Shown one piece after another: positions 1-7,587 of a stretch of DNA of 29,996 nucleotides. Below the pieces are notes generated by a model. The model had not been told where the DNA came from and did not search any database. It saw only the letters and a program-made list of their open reading frames with translations. The number at the start of each line of letters is the position of its first letter. The first letter of the stretch is position 1. The translations under genes and the position numbers were made by a program. Origin of the DNA: JALRLA01 sp046047755 (GTDB taxonomy: Bacteria > Bacteroidota > Bacteroidia > NS11-12g > UBA955); NCBI GenBank assembly GCA_046047755.1, contig JBJOHK010000082.1, forward strand, positions 1 through 29,996, written 5' to 3'.

Positions 1-106
1 TGAAGCTTGAGGTCAACATGAAGAAGGTCACAAGCAAAAAAGCCAAATCCACCATGGGAGTCATATCCAGGCTCGGAGAGGATTTGGGCATCTTAACTTT
101 TGGCAT
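1..106 (-). CDS. exbD: ExbD/TolR biopolymer transport protein (N-terminal part, cut by window edge)
   Basis: Reading leftward from the ATG at 106 gives 35 codons beginning MPKVKMPKSSPSLDMTPMVD and then a hydrophobic stretch, and the gene runs off the window. This is the short cytoplasmic N-terminus and single membrane helix of ExbD/TolR. Asp20, in the MVDLAFLL context, matches the proton-relay aspartate of the family (known from E. coli ExbD). An in-frame TAA lies at 121-119, so the start must be here. It follows exbB by 55 bases on the same strand, the usual order, and both proteins would form the inner-membrane proton channel that powers TonB-dependent transporters. The C-terminal periplasmic domain is not visible. 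A Tol-type role cannot be excluded from this fragment. Confidence 0.85.
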   Translation of the reverse strand, partial: MPKVKMPKSSPSLDMTPMVDLAFLLVTFFMLTSSF

Positions 107-161
107 GTGCGCTTCTGTTTAGTTATTGATTAATGCGTGTATCGCGAAAAAGGTAAATGCC

Positions 162-974
162 TTATTCGTGGTTGGCTTGAAAATTCGAAACAATGGAATA
201 AGAAGCCTCATCCATGCTATGGGTCATGGAATCTACGCGATTGGAGAAATAATTGTAAGCAATTACCGCCAAAGTAGAAGCCACGATACCAGAAGCCGTG
301 TTTACAAGAGCCTCAGAAATACCAGTTGCCAAAGCAGCCGTATCAGGAGCTCCAGCGTTTGCCAAAGCGGCAAATGCTCGAATCATACCGAATACAGTAC
401 CGATCAGACCAATCAATGTTCCAATTGAAACGCAAGTAGCAATAACAACCAAGTTGCGAGACAACATCGGCAACTCCAATGAAGTAGCCTCTTCCAATTC
501 TTTCTCAATGGCTGTTTTCTTCTCATCACGAGTCAATTTGTCATTTCCTTTGACGATCTGATAGCGAGTCAAGCCGCTGCGAACCACATTTGCCAAGCTA
601 CCTTGCTGCTTGTCGCAAATAGCAATAGCTCCGGCCAAATCATTTTTGCCCATAGCGTTGCGAACAGCATGAATGAAAGCAGTGGTACTGCCTTTACCTT
701 GAGCTGCCTTCATAGAGATGAAGCGCTCGATAGAGACCAAAATGACAATGATGTTAACGGCCAACAACAAAGGCACGATAAAACCACCGCGGTGGAAGAT
801 ACCCAAGAAGTTGGTGGGATGTCCTTTGACAACATCTCCGCCTTCAAAGTTGGCTGGATTTCCCATCAATTGGGTGTAAATCAGCACGCCTGTCAACAAA
901 GCGACAATGATAGCCGCACCCGCGAAGTACCCCATCAAGGTATTGCTTCCCGAATTGTTTGATTTATTGCTCAT
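162..974 (-). CDS. exbB: MotA/TolQ/ExbB proton channel family protein
   Basis: This 270-residue inner-membrane protein belongs to the MotA/TolQ/ExbB family. Hydrophobic segments lie near residues 15-36, 64-83, 176-199 and 224-244. The third carries the family signature IGLIGTVFGM (188-197), and a polar cytoplasmic loop rich in charged residues (about 87-170) separates segments two and three, as in ExbB. The extra N-terminal helix and the linker before the RGGF segment are common in Bacteroidota members. With the ExbD-like gene downstream it would convert proton flow into force on TonB for uptake through outer-membrane receptors. A good promoter lies upstream at 1007-1037. Gliding and Tol functions use the same family, so the exact partner is inferred only. 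Confidence 0.92.
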   Translation of the reverse strand: MSNKSNNSGSNTLMGYFAGAAIIVALLTGVLIYTQLMGNPANFEGGDVVKGHPTNFLGIFHRGGFIVPLLLAVNIIVILVSIERFISMKAAQGKGSTTAFIHAVRNAMGKNDLAGAIAICDKQQGSLANVVRSGLTRYQIVKGNDKLTRDEKKTAIEKELEEATSLELPMLSRNLVVIATCVSIGTLIGLIGTVFGMIRAFAALANAGAPDTAALATGISEALVNTASGIVASTLAVIAYNYFSNRVDSMTHSMDEASYSIVSNFQANHE

Positions 975-1006
975 AATAGTTTGATAGTTTCAATTTTTTA
1001 GCGCTG

Positions 1007-1037
1007 CAATAATAAGGTGACCCCGCATGAAAAACAA
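1007..1037 (-). promoter_or_regulatory. Promoter of exbB-exbD
   Basis: On the minus strand a -33 TTG (1037-1035) is followed after 20 bases by TATTATTG (1014-1007), one mismatch from the Bacteroidota -7 consensus TAnnTTTG. The spacing is in the usual 17-23 range. Transcription would start about 25 bases before the exbB ATG. The rest of the 975-1135 gap shows no gene and no convincing terminator. Confidence 0.5.
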
Positions 1038-1135
1038 GTAACTAAATTGTTAACTAGCACTCGCAAATGCTTGAAATCAGAGGCCTTTTCCCTTTATTAA
1101 ATGCCTTTCAGATGTTTAACGAATGAGCCTTTGAC

Positions 1136-2347
1136 TTATTGATTCGCTGACACAATGCTGACCCATTTTTTGCCTGAAATCCATGCCGATTGCAAACTTG
1201 GGTAGCCGAATTGAGGCCCAGCAGCCGAACAGCCCCCTGATACCTCCAGTGGCGTGGAGCTCAAATTAACCGATTCTACAACGGGCAGAGCCTTCTCAAT
1301 AGTGTAGCGCTTTAGAAAGCGACTTGTTAAAGAAATGCCCAATAAATCTTGAACCTCAGACCATACAACTTCTTCGCTGGAGCCAAAAAACTTTGGATGC
1401 AACTGAACCGACCACAAACATTGTCCCTTCGGCGCATAGCTTGGTTCGACATTACTGGGTATGCTAATGGTTTGAATTAGGGTATTCTCGGCATTCAAGG
1501 CTAAGTATTTACCCAAACCAGCGTCTGAATCTGCGGCAAAGTATAAGGTTTCAGCCGATCGATAGGGAGATTGTCCTGCTCGTGGGTTTAGGGACCCAGC
1601 GGCCCACACCACCTGGTCGTAAACGCTACCTTCAATGGTCCATTTATCCCCGACAGACTCCGGCTTCACTTCTTTGCCCCAAAAGCGATTCTCATGCGGC
1701 AATTCACGGGTTAAATCTCGAGCAAACTGCTGAATACCCATGGGTGGAAGCAGGGCTCCTCCCTTTGAAAAGGACTTATAAAAAAGGCAAAACAAAGCGG
1801 CCGGGCTGCTCAGTTCTGATTCTAAGAAAACACCCGAGAACCAAGGCCTAAAAAAGTGATTGATGGCCTTTGAACTGAATCCAAACTTCTGCAAAAAGGT
1901 CTCTGTTGATTGTTGGAGTTGGGGCTTCTCCATCAATTCCTCGTCTGAAAAGCCTGCGACATACCGCTGAAGCAAGGCAATTTTTATTTTATCACCTAGG
2001 GTAATATCGGGATTGAATGCAGTTCTGAGCGCGGCTCTGAATCCCTCTTTTGGATGACTCAGCAAACTGCGCGAACCCTTTTTGATGATCCAAGCGCCAT
2101 TGGCATATCTATTGTATGACTTGAATGGCTGATTGGCATACAATTCCATCAAGTGAGTGTAACCCGATTGAAGAACCTGAAAGCCATGGTCTAAGGCAAA
2201 TCCGTCAAGGACATCGGTTCGAAGCAAACCACCTGGCTCGGACTCTTTCTCATACCAATCGTACCGAATCCCTGCTGCAAAACAAGCTCGAGCTATCGAA
2301 ATTCCGGTTATTCCCGCTCCTACAATGGCAATTTTCTGCTCTTGCAT
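1136..2347 (-). CDS. FAD-dependent amine-oxidase-like oxidoreductase
   Basis: This 403-residue protein begins with a dinucleotide-binding Rossmann motif, GAGITG (10-15), followed by an acidic residue at the end of the second strand (Glu33) and the GG doublet 39-40. That is the layout of the flavin amine oxidase / protoporphyrinogen oxidase / phytoene desaturase superfamily. The DHGFQV motif (53-58) is seen in a subgroup of uncharacterised FAD proteins of this superfamily. No signal peptide or membrane segment is evident, so it is probably cytoplasmic. The substrate cannot be read from the sequence. No carotenoid or haem gene is adjacent, so those roles are not supported. It follows the ECF sigma cluster on the same strand but has its own -7 box (2355-2362) just before the start, so it is probably a separate transcription unit. 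Confidence 0.8.
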   Translation of the reverse strand: MQEQKIAIVGAGITGISIARACFAAGIRYDWYEKESEPGGLLRTDVLDGFALDHGFQVLQSGYTHLMELYANQPFKSYNRYANGAWIIKKGSRSLLSHPKEGFRAALRTAFNPDITLGDKIKIALLQRYVAGFSDEELMEKPQLQQSTETFLQKFGFSSKAINHFFRPWFSGVFLESELSSPAALFCLFYKSFSKGGALLPPMGIQQFARDLTRELPHENRFWGKEVKPESVGDKWTIEGSVYDQVVWAAGSLNPRAGQSPYRSAETLYFAADSDAGLGKYLALNAENTLIQTISIPSNVEPSYAPKGQCLWSVQLHPKFFGSSEEVVWSEVQDLLGISLTSRFLKRYTIEKALPVVESVNLSSTPLEVSGGCSAAGPQFGYPSLQSAWISGKKWVSIVSANQ

Positions 2348-2354
2348 GTTGGGG

Positions 2355-2362
2355 CAAATATA
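2355..2362 (-). promoter_or_regulatory. -7 box TATATTTG of the FAD oxidoreductase gene
   Basis: TATATTTG on the minus strand is an exact match to TAnnTTTG. It ends 7 bases before the ATG at 2347, so the transcript would have almost no leader. No good -33 TTG is visible at the expected distance. Confidence 0.5.
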
Positions 2363-2366
2363 CGTT

Positions 2367-2846
2367 CTATTGCCCGTGAGGTGGCCGGCCCTCAGGGCCA
2401 GGAGGTAGATCCATACCTCTCGCTTTTTTTAGCAATTGAGCCCTGACATCACGCTCGGTTTGTGGCAGTAAAATCACCCGTTTGTACCCAATTATTGGAG
2501 CCAATTTAGGAGTATAGGCGGCATGAATATCCAATTCCTTTTGTTTGACAGCCACAGCATCAGCATAATAGGCTTTGGCTTCTTCTTCGGTCAACGTACC
2601 CAATTCGCGATGCCCCCATTTCTTGCGAAACTGCATCCTGGCTTGCCTCAATTCCAATTGTGATTGGTCGTATATAGGAAAAAAAGCTTCTGCCTCTGAA
2701 GGGCTGAGCATCAATCTCTGGGTGAATTCTTGGCGTCTGAAATCTTGAAGCTCTTGGACCATTTCGGCGGGTTCATCCAAATCAGGTTGAGCCATGACTA
2801 TTGAAGCCAAAAAGAACAATGCGCTAAGAAGAAGGAAGCGTTTCAT
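2367..2846 (-). CDS. Periplasmic CpxP/Spy-like sensor linked to an ECF sigma factor
   Basis: This 159-residue exported protein has a signal peptide (1-19, ending MA before Gln20). The mature part is helical and highly charged, with an E-A-x-A-F-F-P-x-Y element near residues 51-59. In Bacteroidota such small proteins are often annotated as sensor of ECF-type sigma factor and resemble the LTXXQ/CpxP/Spy periplasmic chaperone family. The C-terminus is rich in Pro, Gly and Arg. It is the third gene of a tight cluster: it starts 2 bases after the stop of the membrane protein gene, which follows the sigma factor. The likely role is sensing envelope stress or a ligand in the periplasm. The signal is unknown. 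Confidence 0.72.
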   Translation of the reverse strand: MKRFLLLSALFFLASIVMAQPDLDEPAEMVQELQDFRRQEFTQRLMLSPSEAEAFFPIYDQSQLELRQARMQFRKKWGHRELGTLTEEEAKAYYADAVAVKQKELDIHAAYTPKLAPIIGYKRVILLPQTERDVRAQLLKKARGMDLPPGPEGRPPHGQ

Positions 2847-2848
2847 AG

Positions 2849-3856
2849 TTAAAAAATTGATTCTTCAAAAAAGGGATTGGGATCATCAAAGACACACAAA
2901 TCATAGGATTCTAAGGCCTTGGCTGCTCTTTGGCCTTTAGTAGACAAACCTTCAATGCTGATGATATTGCTCGGCTTACTCACCTCCACCAAAGTCTCTT
3001 CTTCAAGGATGGTGCTTACCAAAGCAGCAGAAACAGAACCTTCGGATGCAACGGCTTCAACAACGGGTGTAGCCACCGGTCCAATTCCTCGACTGGCCAA
3101 TGACGTATCTACGTATTCATCAATGGTTACGGGTCGTTGAATGCCTTGCCATATAAAGTAGGCAGCAAACACCGCCACCAAAGAGGCTACCGCCCCCAGT
3201 GAATTCATCAGAATTTGTGTGCGGTTAGAGCCTGTTATCGGAGCAAATGCGGGTTGAAGCGTAGGGGCAGAATGAGATTCCACACGACTATATTCTTCCT
3301 GCTTCTCCAGTTCCGCTTTCAAACGAGCCATTTCCTGCTCGTTGGGAATGACCGACATTGGAGCAGGTTCAAACGTTGAAACGGCTTGAATTTCAGGAAC
3401 GACCTCTTCGAATGATTCAGTCTCTTGATCTATAGCAGTAGCTGGGGCAACGGCCTGAATTTCAGGCTCAATGACTTCCTCAATTTCTTGAGACTCCTGA
3501 GACCATTCAGCCGCGAAATTCCGCCAAGCTGGGGTGGGATTTGGCTCAACAATCAAGGGCGCTATTTCGATTTTCTCGATGTTTTCCTTGCCCATTTTCT
3601 TTTCAGCCGCGGGTTCTGTTGTCTTCGGCAGGTCTTGTGTAACGGCAGGGCGAGCTTGACCAAATTCGACCTTCAATTGAGCCGAATACTGCAGTTTGAC
3701 TGGCTTGGCCGAACTGGATTGAACGGTTGATGAACCTTCCATCAAATCTTCAGGGGTAATTCCCACTCGGGATTGAACTCTCCTGAAAAACTCATTGAAA
3801 TACCCCTCGTCAGCTTTAAAGGGAGAATCTATTTTGTGTTGTTCCAACGCGGACAT
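2849..3856 (-). CDS. Single-pass membrane protein, putative anti-sigma factor
   Basis: This 335-residue protein has one strong membrane helix near residues 215-237. About 210 N-terminal residues would be cytoplasmic and 95 periplasmic, the topology of an anti-sigma factor. The N-terminus SPFKADEGYFNEFFRRV (11-27) resembles the PF-x-VPEGYFE-type start seen in many Bacteroidota proteins encoded next to ECF sigma factors. The cytoplasmic part is long, acidic and low in complexity, rich in Glu, Pro, Ala and Val. It holds a short internal repeat, PEIQAV, at 131-136 and 154-159. A coiled-coil-like stretch lies at 172-188. The gene sits 37 bases after the sigma factor and 2 bases before the CpxP-like gene. 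I recognise no zinc-binding anti-sigma motif, so the function rests mainly on context and topology. Confidence 0.62.
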   Translation of the reverse strand: MSALEQHKIDSPFKADEGYFNEFFRRVQSRVGITPEDLMEGSSTVQSSSAKPVKLQYSAQLKVEFGQARPAVTQDLPKTTEPAAEKKMGKENIEKIEIAPLIVEPNPTPAWRNFAAEWSQESQEIEEVIEPEIQAVAPATAIDQETESFEEVVPEIQAVSTFEPAPMSVIPNEQEMARLKAELEKQEEYSRVESHSAPTLQPAFAPITGSNRTQILMNSLGAVASLVAVFAAYFIWQGIQRPVTIDEYVDTSLASRGIGPVATPVVEAVASEGSVSAALVSTILEEETLVEVSKPSNIISIEGLSTKGQRAAKALESYDLCVFDDPNPFFEESIF

Positions 3857-3893
3857 GGCTTCTTGGATTAAGATGATTGATCGGACAAAAAGT

Positions 3894-4481
3894 TTAACGC
3901 AATACGTTTAAATATATCTCCAGCTTTTTGACGGCATGATGGTAACTAGACTTCAAAGCACCTACTGAAGTGTTCGTCAATTCTCCAATAAGTTCGTAAT
4001 CCAAATCTTCAAAATAGCGCAAAACGAACACCAACTTCTGTTTGTACGGCAAGTAGCAAAGCGCTTTCTGTAACTGCTTTTCCATTCCCCTCTCATCCAT
4101 GTAGGTTGGCTCAGACAAGTAATCGGCCATTTCAGGCTGCGCCTCATCAAAGTCAACGTTTGGCTTGCGCTTTCGCAATACATTCAAGGCCTCGTTGGTC
4201 GAAATGCGGTAAATCCAAGATTTCAATTGCGACTCCCCTCTGAAACCCTCCAAATTTTCCCAAATTCGAATGAACGTATTCTGGGCAGCATCGTCTGAAT
4301 CATCATGACTCAATAGCAAATGGCGCACATGGTAGTAAACCACTTTCTGGTATCGCCGAATGACTTCGCGAAAAGCTGACTCTTTGAGATTCGACTGCTT
4401 GAAAGCAAGGACCAAATCTGAGTCAGACATTGCCCCCCAATTGGGGTTTTGCAAGGATGTGCTATGGGCTTGTGCAGACAT
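3894..4481 (-). CDS. RNA polymerase ECF sigma-70 factor
   Basis: This protein of up to 195 residues has the two ECF domains. Region 2, residues 35-105, contains the DDAAQNTFIRIWENL core-binding helix and the SWIYRISTNEALNVLRK promoter-melting segment. Region 4, about 128-195, has a helix-turn-helix (YELIGELTNTSVGALKSSYHHAVKKL). No anti-sigma domain is fused. Met18, after a run of G residues, is an alternative start that gives the usual MSDSDLVLAFK beginning and may be the real one. Downstream lie a one-pass membrane protein and a periplasmic CpxP-like protein, a classic sigma / anti-sigma / sensor arrangement. The AlkB-like gene lies upstream on the same strand after a 136-base gap that holds no clear terminator. 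Confidence 0.9.
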   Translation of the reverse strand: MSAQAHSTSLQNPNWGAMSDSDLVLAFKQSNLKESAFREVIRRYQKVVYYHVRHLLLSHDDSDDAAQNTFIRIWENLEGFRGESQLKSWIYRISTNEALNVLRKRKPNVDFDEAQPEMADYLSEPTYMDERGMEKQLQKALCYLPYKQKLVFVLRYFEDLDYELIGELTNTSVGALKSSYHHAVKKLEIYLNVLR

Positions 4482-4617
4482 GCTGTGTGTTCAGGTTTGA
4501 TACGAAAATGCGATGCTATTCTTATTAAAGACGCAGCCAAGCTCTGAGAGTTAAAAACACCTCGTGTGAATTGATGTATATACGGGCAACCGATGCACCC
4601 CAGACGACTCGATTTCC

Positions 4618-5634
4618 CTACTCTTTGGGCAACAGAACATCTATGGCCTGGAACCATTTTGATGGACGAATAGCCAAGTACAGCATTTGGACATACCCCC
4701 CTGGAAGTTGAGGGGATGAAAGCCCAGAATCCAAGCAATGATAAGGCTTTGAGGCATGAATGTGATGGTCGGCATGGCGACTCAAATCGAACAATAAAAA
4801 TCGACTGATACGGCGGTTACTGTTCCAACTGTGCAAAGGCCCTACTCTATCTTTTTGACTGCGCACTAAACCGTAATGTTCAATATAATTGACATACTCC
4901 AAAAGAATAGCCGCCAAAGCCGAAACCCCCAGCCAAGAGATAGCGATACGAGGCTCCCAGGCCCATAAAAAGCCCATTAGCAACAGGCAGGTTGTTATAT
5001 TCTGAAACAAATGACTTAGCACCAACGGAGCGTTTCCTGTTTTCTTTTTCTGAATGTAAATCTCCGCCCTTCGAGCCTGTCGAAATTGCCCAATGATAGA
5101 TCGGGGAACATACCTATACAAGGACTCCCCTTTTCTCGCGGTAACGCAATCTTCATGGGTACCTACATGCACATGGTGAACTAGAATGTGGTGAGCTGAG
5201 AAATAAGGATTCCCTACGAGCAACAATAGAAAACGGCCAGCCGTCCTAGAGGCCCAATCTGCTTTATGTATGAGTTCATGAGCTACGACTACGGCTCCAC
5301 TGCCGCAAGCCACTCCTGTTGAAAGAATGGCACCCATCAGCACCCAGCAGTAAGGATCAATCACAATAATGAGATAAGCAAGACTAACCAACATGGCTAT
5401 CGTCAACAGAACATGAGACCAGAGCAAAATTTTAGGCAAAGTATCCCGAAATTCACTATGGTCATCGTTTACATCTTCGCCTAACCACTGCTCCAATATA
5501 GCCAACACGCCCAAACTAAAGACCGCATTTGACCAGACCCAATAAGACCCCAAGAGATTACCAACTAAGACTATCGCCGCTGGCAGTAAACTTAAGCTAT
5601 AAGCCCAATTTCGCTTTAGAACCTGTTTGTCCAT
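4618..5634 (-). CDS. alkB: AlkB-like membrane di-iron hydroxylase (alkane 1-monooxygenase family)
   Basis: This 338-residue integral membrane protein has at least six hydrophobic helices and all histidine boxes of the membrane fatty-acid desaturase / AlkB superfamily. These are HELIHK (119-124), HHILVHHVHVGTHED (148-162), NYIEHYGL (249-256, the AlkB hallmark) and RHADHH (286-291). They would bind the diiron centre that hydroxylates terminal methyl groups using rubredoxin electrons. The second box differs from classical AlkB (Glu-His-x3-His-His) by having His148 in place of Glu, and the protein is shorter than the roughly 400-residue Pseudomonas enzyme. No rubredoxin or rubredoxin reductase gene lies nearby, so substrate and electron donor are open: an alkane, fatty acid or other lipid. 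A TAGATTCG box ends 4 bases before the start. Confidence 0.82.
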   Translation of the reverse strand: MDKQVLKRNWAYSLSLLPAAIVLVGNLLGSYWVWSNAVFSLGVLAILEQWLGEDVNDDHSEFRDTLPKILLWSHVLLTIAMLVSLAYLIIVIDPYCWVLMGAILSTGVACGSGAVVVAHELIHKADWASRTAGRFLLLLVGNPYFSAHHILVHHVHVGTHEDCVTARKGESLYRYVPRSIIGQFRQARRAEIYIQKKKTGNAPLVLSHLFQNITTCLLLMGFLWAWEPRIAISWLGVSALAAILLEYVNYIEHYGLVRSQKDRVGPLHSWNSNRRISRFLLFDLSRHADHHIHASKPYHCLDSGLSSPQLPGGYVQMLYLAIRPSKWFQAIDVLLPKE

Positions 5635-5638
5635 ATCC

Positions 5639-5646
5639 CGAATCTA
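5639..5646 (-). promoter_or_regulatory. -7-like box TAGATTCG of the alkB-like gene
   Basis: TAGATTCG (minus strand) is one mismatch from TAnnTTTG and ends 4 bases before the ATG at 5634. The same box at the same distance occurs before the gene at 8030. A TTG lies 24 bases upstream of the box, slightly outside the usual range. Confidence 0.4.
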
Positions 5647-5710
5647 CACACGGAAAGGATTTTTTTAAAACAATTCCTGAAAATGCCATACATCTTCAAA
5701 GGTTATTGCT

Positions 5711-5718
5711 TATTTTTG
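5711..5718 (+). promoter_or_regulatory. -7 box TATTTTTG of rplS
   Basis: TATTTTTG is an exact TAnnTTTG match ending 23 bases before the rplS ATG, giving a leader of about 16-18 bases. No clear -33 TTG is found at 17-23 bases upstream. Confidence 0.5.
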
Positions 5719-5741
5719 CAGCCCAAATTGGAACTAAAGTC

Positions 5742-6089
5742 ATGAACTCAATAGTGAATAGCCTATCTGCCGAAATGATCCGCACCGATCTTCCCGACTT
5801 CAAAGCTGGAGACCGTGTTACGGTATTTTACAAGATCAAAGAAGGCAATAAAGAGCGTATTCAGCAGTACCAAGGCGATGTTATCCAGCGCCGAAATTCT
5901 GGTATTGACGAAACGTTCACCGTTCGTAAAATCTCTAATGGTGTTGGTGTGGAGCGTATTTTCCCCACGAACAGCCCCTTCATTGAAAAGGTTGAGGTTA
6001 ATCGTCGAGGCAAAGTTCGTCGTGCCCGTATTTTCTACTTGCGCACCCAAATCGGAAAAGCGGCTCGTATCAAGGAAAAGCGTTCCTAA
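5742..6089 (+). CDS. rplS: 50S ribosomal protein L19
   Basis: This 115-residue ribosomal protein bL19 has the normal family length. Features are FKAGDRVTVFYKIKEG near 20-35, a central QQYQGDVIQRR segment (about 41-51) and the conserved C-terminal GKVRRARIFYLR motif. It lies at the interface of the two ribosomal subunits. An open frame extends upstream to 5529, but the ATG at 5742 gives the standard N-terminus, and the upstream codons overlap the alkB-like gene on the other strand. No Shine-Dalgarno sequence precedes it, as is normal in Bacteroidota. It is a single-gene unit with its own -7 box (5711) and a strong terminator at 6109-6137. The usual partners trmD, rimM and rpsP are not adjacent. 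Confidence 0.97.
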   Translation: MNSIVNSLSAEMIRTDLPDFKAGDRVTVFYKIKEGNKERIQQYQGDVIQRRNSGIDETFTVRKISNGVGVERIFPTNSPFIEKVEVNRRGKVRRARIFYLRTQIGKAARIKEKRS

Positions 6090-6108
6090 TTCAAAATTGC
6101 ACTTTCAA

Positions 6109-6137
6109 AAAGCTCCGAATTTCGGGGCTTTTTTTTT
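6109..6137 (+). terminator. Intrinsic terminator of rplS (possibly bidirectional)
   Basis: A 10-bp stem (6109-6118 with 6122-6131, one G-U pair) with a 3-base loop is followed by an unbroken T-run to 6137. The mirror strand has five T after the stem, so it may also stop transcription of the convergent glycosyltransferase gene ending at 6148. Confidence 0.9.
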
Positions 6138-6147
6138 GCCCTAATCT

Positions 6148-7587
6148 TCATTCACCTGAATGAACCCCTAAGCCAAACCAAGTGAATTCACCCACTGAGC
6201 CCAAACTATCAAGCTTCCATCCAAGGTCATTGGCTAGCCTATGGGCTTCGCGGGGTTGATCTGTCACAATTCCTTGAATGGGGTTTTCAAACACCCCAGA
6301 CTGCGCTTTAGCAAAGGGGCCTAATAGATCTCGCGACTCATCGGGACTATACCAAGGGTAACCCTTAGCCCCCGTATAATAAAAATTGACGCAGCCGGTT
6401 GGATCAGGACCCACCAACCAAACAGTTCTAAGAGCTGACAAGGCCTCTCTTTGACTTCGAGTTGAGGCGTCAAGAAGCGTGGCTGACACTCGACGTTTTT
6501 CTCCGTAAAAATTCCGCTCCATTTGGGAAATGGACCATGCCACTGAGAGGAAAACAATTATCCCTACCCAGCGCAGACTAACCTTGTATTGAACCCAGGC
6601 CTTTACAGCCAGCGCTGACCATAGAGGAACAAACATTAATGTATAATACCCATGCCATTCAAATTGCTTCTGTAGAACCAGGTACAGACCAAGTGAAGCA
6701 ATGGTCAGAGCAAAGAATAAAAGATTTTTACTCCTAGCCGAGTAAAACAAACCCACCGCAGCCGACACATACATGAACGGACCTAGCCACCATACAGGAG
6801 CTTGAATGAAAATATCCCGAAGTAATAACTGTAGAGACTGAGATAAGGAATCGGCGATTCGGGTTTCATTGAGAAATTCCCAAAGCCCGTGAATAGCATT
6901 CAATCGAGAAGCCCAAACGTACCAAGCCACAGCTATCAAACACGAGAGCAGCCCCATGATCAGGCTCCGAGTTCGCTGGCGGGAGTCAGTTAAATAAATG
7001 GCCCCTATATAGACCCAGGCAAGCAAAAAGTACAACTTGGTGGCAGCGGCTAGTGTCAAAAGCAAAAAACCCGCACCCCAATTATTTTGGTGAATGGCGT
7101 TCAACCCCCAAATGGCGGCGGCAAGGGCAAATAAATCGGGAATGGCCCCTATGGAGTGAAAATAAAATTCGGGAAATCCGAACAGGGAAGCAGCACCCAT
7201 TAGGGCGTATTCCTTAGGGAAAATACGGGACAAGAATTGAAACCAGCCCAGCACTACAGCCAAACACAAGGCAAAACTCCAAGCTCGGAACAAGTTTTCA
7301 TGAAAACCGAAAACCTTATAAAGTATAGCCAGTCCATATTCGTAGCCAACAAAAGAAGGGCCACAAATGCCATCGCTACCGTATCGCTTATCGATTCTAG
7401 GGTAGCGAATATCCATGGATTCATCCGCGAAATTCTTAGCCAAGGCCAAACTATTGCACTGCCGCCAAACGTGATTGCCGGAGGCAGGTTTGAACAAATG
7501 AGGAAGATGCAAAACCAGTTGAAGCAGCAAAAGCCAAAGAAAGGGCTTCCACCCTTCTGTCGCTCGCTGTATGAATCGATTTACCAT
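6148..7587 (-). CDS. GT-C family membrane glycosyltransferase (PMT/ArnT-like)
   Basis: This 479-residue protein has about ten hydrophobic helices and a soluble C-terminal part of roughly 110 residues. The N-terminal region has the HVWRQCNSLALAKNF motif (WRQ at 41-43) found in GT39/PMT-like glycosyltransferases of Bacteroidota. It lies in the first extracytoplasmic loop, where this superfamily has its catalytic acidic residues and substrate contacts. A GYEYGL motif follows near 81-86. Such enzymes move a sugar from a polyprenyl-phosphate donor onto a lipid or protein acceptor on the periplasmic side. The acceptor is unknown here. Its start overlaps the end of the lipoprotein gene by 7 bases, indicating co-transcription and possibly translational coupling. 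Confidence 0.78.
   Translation of the reverse strand: MVNRFIQRATEGWKPFLWLLLLQLVLHLPHLFKPASGNHVWRQCNSLALAKNFADESMDIRYPRIDKRYGSDGICGPSFVGYEYGLAILYKVFGFHENLFRAWSFALCLAVVLGWFQFLSRIFPKEYALMGAASLFGFPEFYFHSIGAIPDLFALAAAIWGLNAIHQNNWGAGFLLLTLAAATKLYFLLAWVYIGAIYLTDSRQRTRSLIMGLLSCLIAVAWYVWASRLNAIHGLWEFLNETRIADSLSQSLQLLLRDIFIQAPVWWLGPFMYVSAAVGLFYSARSKNLLFFALTIASLGLYLVLQKQFEWHGYYTLMFVPLWSALAVKAWVQYKVSLRWVGIIVFLSVAWSISQMERNFYGEKRRVSATLLDASTRSQREALSALRTVWLVGPDPTGCVNFYYTGAKGYPWYSPDESRDLLGPFAKAQSGVFENPIQGIVTDQPREAHRLANDLGWKLDSLGSVGEFTWFGLGVHSGE

Noticed and set aside
2380..2395. GGCCGGCC palindrome near the end of the CpxP-like gene as an operator
   Set aside because: It is within coding sequence, short, and explained by Gly/Arg/Pro codons.
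5529..5741. N-terminal extension of ribosomal protein L19
   Set aside because: It lies antisense to the alkB-like gene start, has no L19 homology, and the ATG at 5742 gives the normal protein.
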